From Symsagittifera roscoffensis (Eukaryota; Xenacoelomorpha; Acoela; Convolutidae), in NCBI RefSeq assembly GCF_963678635.1, contig NC_087064.1:46547346-46611345 (forward strand): a stretch of DNA of 64,000 nucleotides. Reading direction: 5' to 3'. Made by a program: the position numbers and the translations under genes. This document shows, one piece after another, positions 1 through 9,300 of the stretch (the first letter of the stretch is position 1; every line of letters begins with the position of its first letter). The notes under the pieces were generated by a model, which saw only the letters and a list, made by a program, of their open reading frames with translations, did no database searches and was not told the origin of the DNA.

Positions 1-1766
1 AGCAGTGGCCAAAGCAATTGAAGTGCTTTAATGGTTTTTAGTTCTTCAGTGCCAACTGCAAACACATAAGGTGTGTTTTGGATGAGATTATATAATTTGT
101 GATTGTATTTAGTGTTGTGGATGAATTCTAATATCGGGATTTCTATAGGTTGAATAAATTCATGTGGGATAAGGAAGGGTCTGGATTCTTCTGCGTTGAA
201 GGTCTTCGTGATGGGACAAAAAATATACATTTGGGTTATGGGATCATAATTGCGAAGAATACCGTGAAGGTTAGTATCTTTGATGCAATATGTGAAGTTA
301 AGAAAAAACGGTGAAGTGTATTTAGAGTTAATAAACTGAGAACGGTGGTGTGGTTGTCTTGATGGAGTGTGCAGGTCAAAATGATTTTGTATGAAGCGAT
401 AGTATGTATACGTGTGGGTTTGTTTAGTGCGTAACATAATGTCGTGTGAGCAGTGCAAATCGCGTTCATGTGGTGCAAGGAAATTAAAGGTTAGTGAAAA
501 TAATTGAAATCTTTCTTTAAAACTTTCGTAAGCTTGCATGTCGGTTAGTGCTTCAGAAATGACGTGGTCGAATTTGCGATCAACTATATTGAGTGTAAAT
601 ACATATGGTGTTTTGATGAAGAATTTTTCTGTGATTTGTGGGTTAGCGAAGCGATCATCATCTAAAAATTGGTCTTGGTTAGCTCGGATGATGTTATGAT
701 CGTAATATTCTAGCGTATATTCGTTTGCTCGGGTTGCAGTGTATGTTTTTAGTGACTTTTTATATCCTATATAAGTAAATTGTCTATGTGTTAGTGGTAT
801 GGTGAGTCGATATAGCAAATTTTGATTTCTTTCTATGTCGATGTGAGTATTAGATAAAGGTAGGCAAAGGGGATTAGTAAAATGATAATATGATGTCCAA
901 TGAAGTGTAGGCATTAAAACTTGTTCATCTACAAAACTACGTGTGTCGTTAGTGTCGTTAGGGGTGTTTAAAGTATATTGTGGAAATGAAGGTAAGGTGA
1001 TTGCTAGAAATTCTTTCGTGTTAGTGTGATTTGGATGATTAATATATTCACGGGCTGTTCCTGGTTTTGTTGGAAATGGATGGTTTGGGAATTTTCTTTT
1101 GAAAGTGCGATAAGCTCTATTTGTGCTATTTGATGATTCGGTGGGTGTGGATGATGGTGCTAATGATGCGGTATAAGCTGAAGAGGGTGTAGGGGTAGGT
1201 GGGTTTGATGATTCTATTGTGGATGAAATCTGATTTATAGTGGGGGTGTCAAGGTGGAAGGGTTGTTGTTGTAGGGTGATAAAGTTATCTAGTTCTTGGG
1301 AGATTTGGGGAGTATCTGGAGAATTGGATGATCGGTCTGAATGATATGAAGAGTAGGTTGGGGTGACTTGTGAAGCATAAGAGGGTGTAGAAATGGATGG
1401 GAGTGGGTTATTTGGTGGGATTGGTTGAAAAGGGGGTTTTGAAAAAACTGAGGAGTTGGTTTGAAAATTATTGGATGGAGATGGTTCAGAGTCTGCAAAT
1501 TCATCAGGGGTTTCAATATTTGGGTTATTGAGTTGTGAAATGGAGTATAAAACTGAGATATGTGAGTTAGTGTCTGAATTCATGCCTGATGTTACATTAT
1601 TGGTTTGGAAATCGGGTGGCGGGAAAGCAAAAAGTGGAATTATTGTAATTGGAGTGTTGAGGTTGGTGGGTGGGAATTTGAGCGGTGTAGGGATCCAAGT
1701 TGTCGGCTCATCGTGGGCTAAAAAAAATATTATTTTGAGACTGAAAAGCGGTGGTATGGGGTTGTT
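1..1766 (-). CDS. ORF Y: unrecognised large ORF 3' of env, partial
   Basis: One minus-strand frame is open for 588 codons from just after a TAG (1767-1769) to the window edge, where it is cut. The first in-frame ATG is at 1583-1581. The first 230 or so residues are low-complexity and rich in Pro, Ser, Thr and Asn. The rest, from about 800 to 1, is a mixed-composition globular-looking region with many aromatic and His residues and few Cys. I recognise no domain. It starts inside the cytoplasmic-tail frame of env, in another phase, next to a run of eight T (1724-1731 region). It could be an extension of Env reached by frameshift, or a separate accessory gene. The many shorter open frames on either strand here are shadows. 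The uninterrupted length argues for real coding, but the function is unknown. Confidence 0.7.
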
Positions 1767-2357
1767 CTATAATTTGTTCATATGTATTTTCATCTTGTGA
1801 ATGATGTGTCATTATATGTTGAATGGGACTTTGTGATATGGTTGGTCTGAAATTTGGATTATGTGTTATTGCTAAATTTCGAAAATTTCGTGGGACTAGG
1901 GATAATGGATGGTTATGTGGTAGGGGTGGTAACTGTGGTGCTGTAGGCGTTATTTCTACATTGTTATGTTCTTCGTCGTATGTGTTCTGTCTTGTTGCTA
2001 TTTTTGTGTTGTATTCTTTTATTTGTGCGTCTAAAAGAATTTTGTTTATTGATGATGAAAAAATTCCAAAAAATCCTGCAAATAGTATGCGTGCTACACT
2101 TGCTTGTCTATTTACTTGTGTGTGTATAGCGCATGTATTATAGATTCCTTTTAAAAGTGAAAAAAGAAATCCTATAAAGTTAAACATTGCGTATAAAATA
2201 GTTAATTTTTCTAAGATGTAATAGGGCCATCCTAGAAAATCAAGAATTTCATTTTTTAGTGTAACAAAGCTAAAAATATTTATAGGTGAGATATCTTGTG
2301 GTCGGTATTTTTCACCGTTTAGATATATATATAGTCTTTAATGTCTTTTAATATCCG
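1708..2357 (-). pseudogene. env: Env C-terminal part: membrane anchor and tail, in a shifted frame
   Basis: This frame overlaps the last codons of the env ectodomain ORF and stays open to a TGA at 1708-1710. It begins with about 55 residues of membrane-proximal type, then hydrophobic stretches around the ATG at 2187 (FIGFLFSLL, and further on ARILFAGFFGIFSSSI), then a hydrophilic Pro/His/Asn-rich tail of about 110 residues. The ectodomain ORF lacks any C-terminal membrane segment, so this piece is most simply its anchor and cytoplasmic tail, displaced by a one-base frame difference near 2350. Whether this is a mutation, an assembly indel or programmed frameshifting cannot be told from one copy. 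Confidence 0.6.
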
Positions 2358-4327
2358 CTATAATCTTGTGTATAAATATCTGCAAATCCTGCGGTTTCGG
2401 CAAGTTTGCGTAAGTTTTGGTCAATTGATTGTCTTTGTATAGTGTCCATTTGTGTTAATAATTCTTGGAATTGTTGTGTTCTAATGTGATGTTGGATATC
2501 GGATTTTGAATATATTCCAATTGATTGTAGATCGATATTTGGGTTTCGAGCAATAGCTCTAATGCTTTCAGGTGAAAATTTTTTGAGTGATTGCATTAAT
2601 GTGGGGTATGGGGTAAGAAGGTAATATTTATCTTCATCAGGGTTCAGTTGTACTACATTGTGGCTATTTTTTGATCCACATGGGACTGCGGTATCCCAGA
2701 AATAGGTTCGTCTTGAAAGTGTGTCCACGAAATGTACTTTATTCTTATAAAAGATAGGGATTCTTTTATAGCATCGTTTATCTTCAAAAACATATAGTGG
2801 TGATACTTTTTTGGTACAGGTATAAAACCATAAAATGTTTCCTTCGTAGTCTAAAAAATTTGATCTATTTCCTGATAGTAAATATCCTGCGTAGGGTATT
2901 TTTAATACTGCTAGTGCAAGTGATTGTAAGATTTGTGTTCTTTCTAATTCGCATAGTTGGTGAAGTGTTTCTAATTCAGAGAGTGACATTTCTTGAAAAA
3001 TTCGGCTAATTGTGTAGTCTAATTTCATATCTAGGTGAATATCATAGTGGATATTACCGAAATATGTACTATTCATTAGTGATAGTTCTTGTAAACGTGT
3101 GCTTCTAGTGTCATGGGGCTTTAGATGTCCACCAGGTTGACCTTTACTTTTTTGAAAATTAACTGGTATATATGATGTTCCTTCGTTTATAGGATGACTT
3201 GTGGCGTATGGGTCGATTTTTATTTTTCCAGTGGTCATGTCGAATCCTTTTTCGTATTCAACTAATACTTCGGAGTATTGTGTTTTGTGAAGTGGGTTTC
3301 TGTATTTACATGCAAGTTCTGTTTCTTGATATATTTGAAAACGTGTCAACTTATTTTCTATATTGTGTATGTTTCTAAAATTAGAACTTTGTTTTCGTGA
3401 TGGATTTACTTGTTCATATGGAATTGATTGTATAAAATATTTTTCGTGAAATTTTATCATTCGAGCGTGTATTTTTGCTACTTGAAATGTTGTACATGTG
3501 TCTTCGGGGAACCAAACAATTGTTGCTTGTGTTCGTGTTGTAGGGTCACAAAAGCCTTGATCGTTTTTACAAGGTAATCTAATTCCTTGATAGAGCATTG
3601 TGTTGTCAGGTAAATCGCATGTGAGTTGTATTTTTTCGAGTTGTATTTTCCAATCGAAAAACATTATTTCTTGATATCCTTTATTTTTTGTGTCTGCTTT
3701 GCAGTTTGATAGGTTATTTATACCAATGTGAGGTATCCAGTGTTTATCATGTATGTCATAAGTTAATCTTCCGTGTGCGCCGTTGTATGGGTATTTTTCA
3801 TCTAGTTTTATATGTCCTTGATATCTTTCAAGTTCTGCTTGATGTACAGAATCTGCAAAAAATTGGAAATATACTAACTTTCTATCTGTTTTTTTATTTC
3901 TTGTGATATTTAGTCTGAGTAACTCGTTTTTACAATCTTCGGGATTGAGATGTAAAAGTCGTTCGATATTACTCTGGTAGAATGATTCGTGGTCAAGTCG
4001 GTTTTTATTTCCATTTGAGACTTGTGAACAATGTACTTTCTTTTCAGAAAATGTTGTTGTGAATTTATATCCTATAACTGTTGTTGCTCGGGCTTTTGAA
4101 TAAAGTGTCGCTATTACATTTGTAGTTTCTATAGCTTGTGGTTCTGTTTCGCATTGTGATACTTGATTTATTGCATATTTGTGTAGTGTTTTTTGTGCAT
4201 TTTCTTCACAATCGTAATGTGTTACTAATAAATCTTGGGGTCCTGTGCGGGGGGAAGGATTTATGTTCTGATTGGAGATTACTAGAAAAAAGAGTTGGAG
4301 AAAAATTAATATTTTTAGAATATACAT
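2348..4327 (-). CDS. env: Envelope glycoprotein ectodomain, possibly chuvirus gB-like
   Basis: A 659-codon ORF. Residues 1-18 form a clear signal peptide (hydrophobic core LKILIFLQLFFLVIS). There are 14 Cys, an even number, and N-glycosylation sequons at Asn140, 205, 419 and 487. The C-terminal third has the densest motif content: a helical Leu/Glu segment (about 445-475), GYLLSGNRSNFLD (481-493), and CYKRIPIFYKNKVHFVD (519-535). From memory of the family, this layout resembles glycoproteins of chuviruses (Jingchuvirales; gB-like, class III fusion), which have been described in Ty3/gypsy and BEL/Pao elements. I could not run a search, and other viral class III glycoproteins remain possible. 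There is no membrane anchor in this frame; it continues in the shifted frame downstream. The ATG lies inside the last codons of ORF X. Confidence 0.75.
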   Translation of the reverse strand: MYILKILIFLQLFFLVISNQNINPSPRTGPQDLLVTHYDCEENAQKTLHKYAINQVSQCETEPQAIETTNVIATLYSKARATTVIGYKFTTTFSEKKVHCSQVSNGNKNRLDHESFYQSNIERLLHLNPEDCKNELLRLNITRNKKTDRKLVYFQFFADSVHQAELERYQGHIKLDEKYPYNGAHGRLTYDIHDKHWIPHIGINNLSNCKADTKNKGYQEIMFFDWKIQLEKIQLTCDLPDNTMLYQGIRLPCKNDQGFCDPTTRTQATIVWFPEDTCTTFQVAKIHARMIKFHEKYFIQSIPYEQVNPSRKQSSNFRNIHNIENKLTRFQIYQETELACKYRNPLHKTQYSEVLVEYEKGFDMTTGKIKIDPYATSHPINEGTSYIPVNFQKSKGQPGGHLKPHDTRSTRLQELSLMNSTYFGNIHYDIHLDMKLDYTISRIFQEMSLSELETLHQLCELERTQILQSLALAVLKIPYAGYLLSGNRSNFLDYEGNILWFYTCTKKVSPLYVFEDKRCYKRIPIFYKNKVHFVDTLSRRTYFWDTAVPCGSKNSHNVVQLNPDEDKYYLLTPYPTLMQSLKKFSPESIRAIARNPNIDLQSIGIYSKSDIQHHIRTQQFQELLTQMDTIQRQSIDQNLRKLAETAGFADIYTQDYSGY

Positions 4328-5490
4328 GTGTATGATAATCCTGAGTATGGGTTATAAAATGTGATGTAACCAATTGTCTTTTTGGTATATCTGTCGTATT
4401 TGTATATTACTTCAGTTGCTATAAATGGTGGTGGTAGTGATTGAGCTGTTATATTTGGTGGGTTTAATTGGCAGGGATGTTGAGCAATGTTGTTTAGTTT
4501 AACCGTGATTTCAAATTTTAATTGTAGACTATTTTGTTGGAGTATTTGGATGTTATGATCACGAATGTCTTCGTGGATGTCTTGTCTATATTGTAGTCTA
4601 TTGAGTGCCCAGTTGTGGACTCGGTTACTTTCTGGGTGTTGTCCAAATAATGGTGGGTGTGCTGTGAATGTATTCCAGTCTAATCTTAGAGAAATATTTG
4701 TTGATGATTGTTCTCGGTATCTAGCGTCGAGGTTATTTGGGAAAAATAAGTTAAAAGGCGTTGGTGAAATCTGGCTTATTGATGGTGTTGATGGTAGTGA
4801 TAATGTTTCTGGTAGTGATGAGGATGTTGTTGTATCCGTAGAAATATCTATTGGATCATTGATTAAATTTGGTTCACCTTGTGTGAATGATTGTGTTGTC
4901 CAATATGGTAGTCGTGATGTTTGGTTTGTGGATTTAAAGGGATTTTCACGTATTTGTTCAGATGTTGGTGTTGAACCTAAGTAATCTGAGGGTAGGCTTG
5001 AGGTGCTACGTTGTGAAAGAAGCGTAGGGGTTTCTGGTAATATACCAATGGGGTTTTCTGGAGTACTTTGTGATGGGGATTGAGGTATATCAAAATGAAC
5101 TCGGGGGTTTGAAAATTTCTGTTTCGTCGAGGATGTATAATTTGTCTATTTATTTCGACTGTATTTTGATTTTGACTAAGATTTCGTATTCTACTTAATT
5201 CTTGTGGTAGTGTTGGGTATAAGTTATATGTTGGTTCACTTAGAGGTGCTTGTCGTTGAACTGGTTCTAGTGGTTCAGATAAACGAGCGTGTCGTTCTTC
5301 AAAGGTATATGGGTTATCTTGAAAAGAAATTCGTGTAGATGTTTGGGGGTTTTGGGTAGTTGTAGGTGGTGTTGGGTTATCTTGGGATGATGCCGGTGAA
5401 GACTGACTGTGTGATTCATGGTTAGCAATTTTTGATGGTTTTTGATCTATTCTTTTAGTGAAAAAATTTATGCTTATTGTAGTATTCTTC
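4315..5490 (-). CDS. ORF X: Pro/Ser/Thr-rich protein overlapping the env start
   Basis: The 3' part is one open frame from 5145 to a TAA at 4315-4317. The 5' part (5490 to about 5110) is open in another phase, so one frame difference lies near 5.11-5.15 kb next to a CCCCC run. The N-terminal half is rich in Pro, Ser, Thr and Gln. The last 150 or so residues are globular-looking, with DWNTF, an Arg/Asn/Gln-rich helix-like stretch and a strand-like LQLKFEITVKL. No Zn-binding or enzyme motif is visible, and I do not recognise the protein. Its final codons overlap the env ATG by 13 nt, so the two may be translationally coupled. The hydrophobic ORF just upstream could be its membrane-anchoring N-terminus, joined across a T6 run near 5460. 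Confidence 0.6.
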
Positions 5491-5643
5491 TAGAAAAAGA
5501 ATTAGAAGGATTGTTGCTAGGGCGAATGTGATGATTGCTTTCTTTATACAATTGCATATTGTCAAGATTAGGGATGATAGAAATGTTATAAAAATTACAA
5601 ATAGTAAAAAAATATCAGTTCTACTAAAAATGGTTCGTATCAT
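5455..5643 (-). CDS. Small hydrophobic protein (62 aa), unknown
   Basis: ATG-started ORF at 5643 with two strongly hydrophobic stretches: roughly residues 11-30 (FLLFVIFITFLSSLILTI) and 36-51 (AIITFALATILLILFL), ending in a charged tail. It overlaps the previous hydrophobic ORF by 20 nt and the 5' frame of ORF X. Small tandem membrane ORFs before an env gene could be viroporin-like, or could be the anchor of ORF X after a frameshift. AT-rich DNA easily gives short Ile/Phe/Leu-rich ORFs, so chance is also possible. Its position inside an array of tightly spaced genes is the main support. Confidence 0.4.
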   Translation of the reverse strand: MIRTIFSRTDIFLLFVIFITFLSSLILTICNCIKKAIITFALATILLILFLEEYYNKHKFFH

Positions 5644-5869
5644 TTAGATAAGTTTTGTGAATCGTACCTGTGAATATAGTCAATAGCTTTTGAAAGTTGG
5701 AGGTATAGTTCAAATATGGAATAGAAAATTTAAAAAATATTGCAAAAATGATTAAGATTATTATAAAAGTTTCAAAGGTATCAAAAAGAAATATGATTAA
5801 AAGTTTAAATATCGTTAAAAAGTTTATGAGAATGTTAAGAATTATGTTGACTGGTCGAGAGAAGAGCAT
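5624..5869 (-). CDS. Small hydrophobic ORF (81 aa), unknown
   Basis: ATG-started ORF just downstream of the pol-env spacer. About two thirds of it is Ile, Leu, Phe or Val, in two or three potential membrane segments (for example ILNILINFLTIFKLLIIFLF and FIIILIIFAIFF), followed by a polar C-terminus with one NYT sequon. It overlaps the next hydrophobic ORF by 20 nt. No family is recognised. It may be a real small membrane protein of the element or merely AT-rich DNA that happens to be open. Confidence 0.35.
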   Translation of the reverse strand: MLFSRPVNIILNILINFLTIFKLLIIFLFDTFETFIIILIIFAIFFKFSIPYLNYTSNFQKLLTIFTGTIHKTYLNDTNHF

Positions 5870-6462
5870 TTAAGAAATGGCTTCTCGATCGAATATTTTT
5901 TGTTGTTTGAAGCAACTTGCAAGTGTGGTCGAATTATTTATTGGTTTTTTGACAAGTGGGTCGAGTTTTGTGAAAAATTGTTGGGGGCAAATTTTATGGT
6001 GATCGGGAGGTCTTCTTTTTCTTTATTTTTGATTTGTCAAATGATCTAGGTATTTTTGAGATTTTTATACTTTAGGCTAATTAAAATGGTCGTTCTTTTA
6101 CTTTAGGCTAATTTAACATATTTGTTTGGGGGGTATTTGAGGTCTGAGTTGGGGAAATATTGTTGATCTTTGGGTTATTAGATAAGGGAGGGTTATGATA
6201 TTATGGTGATATTTATTTTAGTTGTCAAGTTGGAATGGTTTCTTTATTTTTGACCTGGAGGTCGCAAAATTATAGTTATAGATATGCCTGGAGTTTAATA
6301 TCTTTCGTCTAGTTGGTTTGTGTTAGAGTTATAGAAGGTGACGGATTGGATGAATCCTATTGGCTAATTTTGAACTAGAATCGTTGCGTGTCTGTCAGCA
6401 TGTTATTTTGAAAAATGAAAATTCAAAATATTTCAGAGGTGCAAAGATTATTAAATATAAGA
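5870..6462 (-). other. Spacer between pol and the env gene block
   Basis: I see no convincing ORF here. On the plus strand it carries a direct repeat of TACTTTAGGCTAATT about 30 bp apart (around 6069 and 6098) and T-rich tracts. In retroviral elements this place would hold the splice acceptor or subgenomic promoter for env-region genes, but I cannot point to a specific signal. Confidence 0.4.
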
Positions 6463-7798
6463 TTAAAGCTGTTTTTGAAATTCAACTTTCTTTAATATTT
6501 TAGATTGTGGGATGAATGTTTTATAGTTTTTGCGTGGTTGATTTCTAAGTCGTGATGACTCTCTATGTTCTGATTTGTCGATTTGTTCTTGGGGTATAAT
6601 TTTTTCTGTCAATTTTCTATTTTTTCTTTCTTTTTGATGTATTTTTTGATCCAGCTTTTTTGTATTGTTTTTCGTTGTAGTTGAGTTTTTATTTTGGTTT
6701 TCGAGGTGACTGTCATGTTGTTCTTTTGTTTCATTTTCCGTATGTGGGTTATTTTGAATAACTTTTAAACCTGTGAAAGAATATAATTGAGTTAGTTCGC
6801 GTAGTGCGTATTCTTTTGGTTAATAAGGTAATAGATTGTTTCGATGCTGAATAATTTCTTTTTGGTCTGTGTCGGTGATTTTATATGTCACGTCAGTGGG
6901 TTTGGCAATTATTTGGTATGGTCCTTTACGAAGGGGTTGTAATTTTTGAGAAATTCCTTTTTGAGTGTTAAAATTGGGTATTAAAACAAATGTTCCAATT
7001 TTTAAATCGGAGGCTGGTGTAAAGCGTGAATTTATTTGTTCATTAATGTTTTGCCTTTGTAACAACTTTTTTGTTACTTTTTGGTAAATTTCATTGTGTT
7101 TTTTTATCTCTGTTTAAAATCCATTCGGTGTGTGTACCGGAGGCTAATTTAAGAATTTGTGGGTGATGAAAATGATCTTCATCATGTGTGTAAAGGTAGG
7201 TTATAACAAATTGAGTCTTTATTCGGTTGACAATGACTTTGTGCATTTTTATGAGAGTTTGCTGTAAACATAATTGGTTTGCGTGGCTTTTGATTAAAAA
7301 CCATTTCATATGGTGACATTCCTAGAGTTGTCGTGATTTGTGAATTATATGCTAAGGGAAATAGTTTTACATCTGCTGACCATTCGGTGTATCTTGTATC
7401 ATTTCCATTGATGATACATCTAAGATATTCTTGTAGTGAACGGTTCATACCTTCGACTAAGCCGTTTGTCCAAGGTGCGTGAGATGTGCGTGGTTTGTGT
7501 TTGATGTTATATAAATGACATAGTGTGATGATTTCATTATTTATGAATTCTGTACCGTTGTCTGTAACTAAAATTTCTGGTAGTCCGAATTTGGCTATCC
7601 AGTGTTCATAAAGTGTTGTGTAAGCGTAATAAGCATTACAATGTGGTACTGGGTTAAGTGCTACATAATGTGTAAATGCGTCAACAATTACCATAATGTA
7701 GGAGTTTCCTTCGGATGATGGTGAAATTGGTCCTTTTGTATCAAATGAAATACGGTGGTTAAAGTACAAACTTTGTCCTTTAAAATCTTGTTTTCGTG
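6463..7798 (-). pseudogene. pol: pol: integrase core, GPY C-terminus and basic tail
   Basis: The integrase core starts at about 7796, after a frame change in an A-rich stretch. The catalytic triad is complete: Asp in FDTKGP (7742-7740), Asp in VTDNGTEF (7562-7560) and Glu in LVEGMN (7454-7452), with 35 residues between the second Asp and the Glu. A further frame change occurs near 7.2 kb. The C-terminal domain (7065-6823) contains RKGPYQII, the GPY motif (6924-6916) of Ty3/gypsy integrases. A TAA at 6820-6822 interrupts the frame, but the same frame continues as a Lys/Gln/Asn-rich tail with SSRLRNQPRKNYK to a final TAA at 6463-6465. The protein would be an active-type integrase if the frame breaks were not real. 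Confidence 0.85.
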
Positions 7799-9300
7799 CT
7801 ATTTGTTTTGATTTGGATAAGGTTTATTTAGCTGACATACTATACAATCATTGCAGAGTACTTTTATCCATATTGGTGCATTTGGGAAATAAAAGTTTTT
7901 TATGAAATTTGAATATGTTTTCTCTAATCCAGAGTGTCCTTTAATGTTTTGTGTATGTGAAATATTAAAAGCTATGAGAATCATACTTAAAGGGAGACAG
8001 GGAACTGTAGATTCATTAAATTTGTATTCTAGAAGGTCTGTGTTTTCATTAATTGTTGTATTATTAAATTTTCGGAAATATCGGAGGAGTGTTTTATTTC
8101 CTAAAATTGTTGTATCTGCCTTTACGGGTTTAGTTTTATATTTGTGCCATGATTTTAGTTGTCTAATTACTGGGTCAAGATTTTGATATTGTTTCAAGGT
8201 ATTAATTGTAATTTTATCTGTTGGGGGGAGAAAAATGTTTTCAATTTCTAATTTAGATAAAGGAATTGTATCAAGTGGGTCATGGAGGTCAAAAACTTGA
8301 TTTATTGTGTATTTTGAATCGTTTGTTTGTGGTCCTGATAAATTTATTTTATCAGTTAGATTTTCTTTTTCAATTAACGGAAAAAGGTCTTTTTTATGCG
8401 AGTGTTGTTTTACTCTTTTTTGTTGGGTGTTATTTTTTATCCATTGTGAATATGGAATTGGTTTGAAAGTTGATGTTCCAAGTAGATCAACTTCGTAGTG
8501 GTTATTTTGGCAATCTAAATAAAGTGGGAAGTGTTGTAGATTATTTATCTGTGATTGTTCAACGTCAGTTTTTACTGCATATTTGCATTCTAGTCGGGGT
8601 GATGTTTCGTTTTCTGCAAGGTAAAATTTTATATTTTTGGGTATTTCAACTGTAGTTTTACGTGTAAGTAATTCAGGTGGTGTATTTCGACTTAATGTGT
8701 CTGGTAATGCAAGATTCTTTCCTGCTGTCCAAAATTATATGTAAGTTTGGGAATTTCATTAGAATTAATTGAAATCTATAAACTCGGTGATTTGGATTGG
8801 ATTTTTGTGTAAAGAGAAAAATGATTGGTTTGTGATCTGTGAATAGAACTGTTGGATGTTTTGATCCAAGTATCAGAAATTCATATTCTGTTAGTGTATA
8901 GATTATGGCTGTACATTCTCTCATTAGAGTTGAGAGTCGTAGCTCTGCTTGAGTGAATAATCGAGAATTTGCTGATATAAGATTCATTTTGTTTGTACCA
9001 TTGTGTGATTGTAATAATGCTGCGCCGATGCCAAAATTCGAAGCATCGCACATTGCATAGAATGGTTGATTTGGATCTGGAATTGTATTCGAAATTTGTT
9101 CAGTTAAGAGTTTTTTAATTTCTCCAAATCGTGCTTGATGTTCTGTGTTCCATTCAAAATTATTTTGTTGTCTAAGTATATTATAGAATGGTCTTAAGTA
9201 TAATTGCATTTTATAGACGTATTTGCTTAAAAAATTTAACATTCCAAGGAATTCTTGGATTTTCTTTTTGTTTGTTGTTGGTTGAAGCTTCTGAATAGCA
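7799..9300 (-). pseudogene. pol: pol: RT thumb, RNase H, connection and integrase zinc finger
   Basis: The frame changes near 9300, near 8735 and again near 7797. Between 9300 and 8735 it encodes the FLGMLNFLSKYV-type RT connection and an RNase H domain with catalytic-type motifs CDASNFGIGAAL and FTDHKPI. From 8735 to 7799 one frame is open, beginning with the WTAGKNLALPDTLSRN motif that ends Ty3/gypsy RNase H, then about 150 variable residues, then the integrase HHCC finger (GHSGLEKTY ... CNDCIVCQLNK, about 8010-7830). The domain order and motifs are standard for Metaviridae; only the reading frame is broken. Confidence 0.85.

Noticed and set aside
236-478. 80-codon minus-strand ORF
   Set aside because: It is in another frame of the same strand, inside the much longer ORF Y.
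1471-2143. Plus-strand ORFs opposite env tail and ORF Y
   Set aside because: They are shadows of the minus-strand frames, with Gly/Val/Cys-rich composition caused by reading Pro/Asn/Thr codons backwards.
4565-4984. 139-codon plus-strand ORF
   Set aside because: It lies antisense to ORF X, whose frame is longer, joins the env overlap and fits the gene order.
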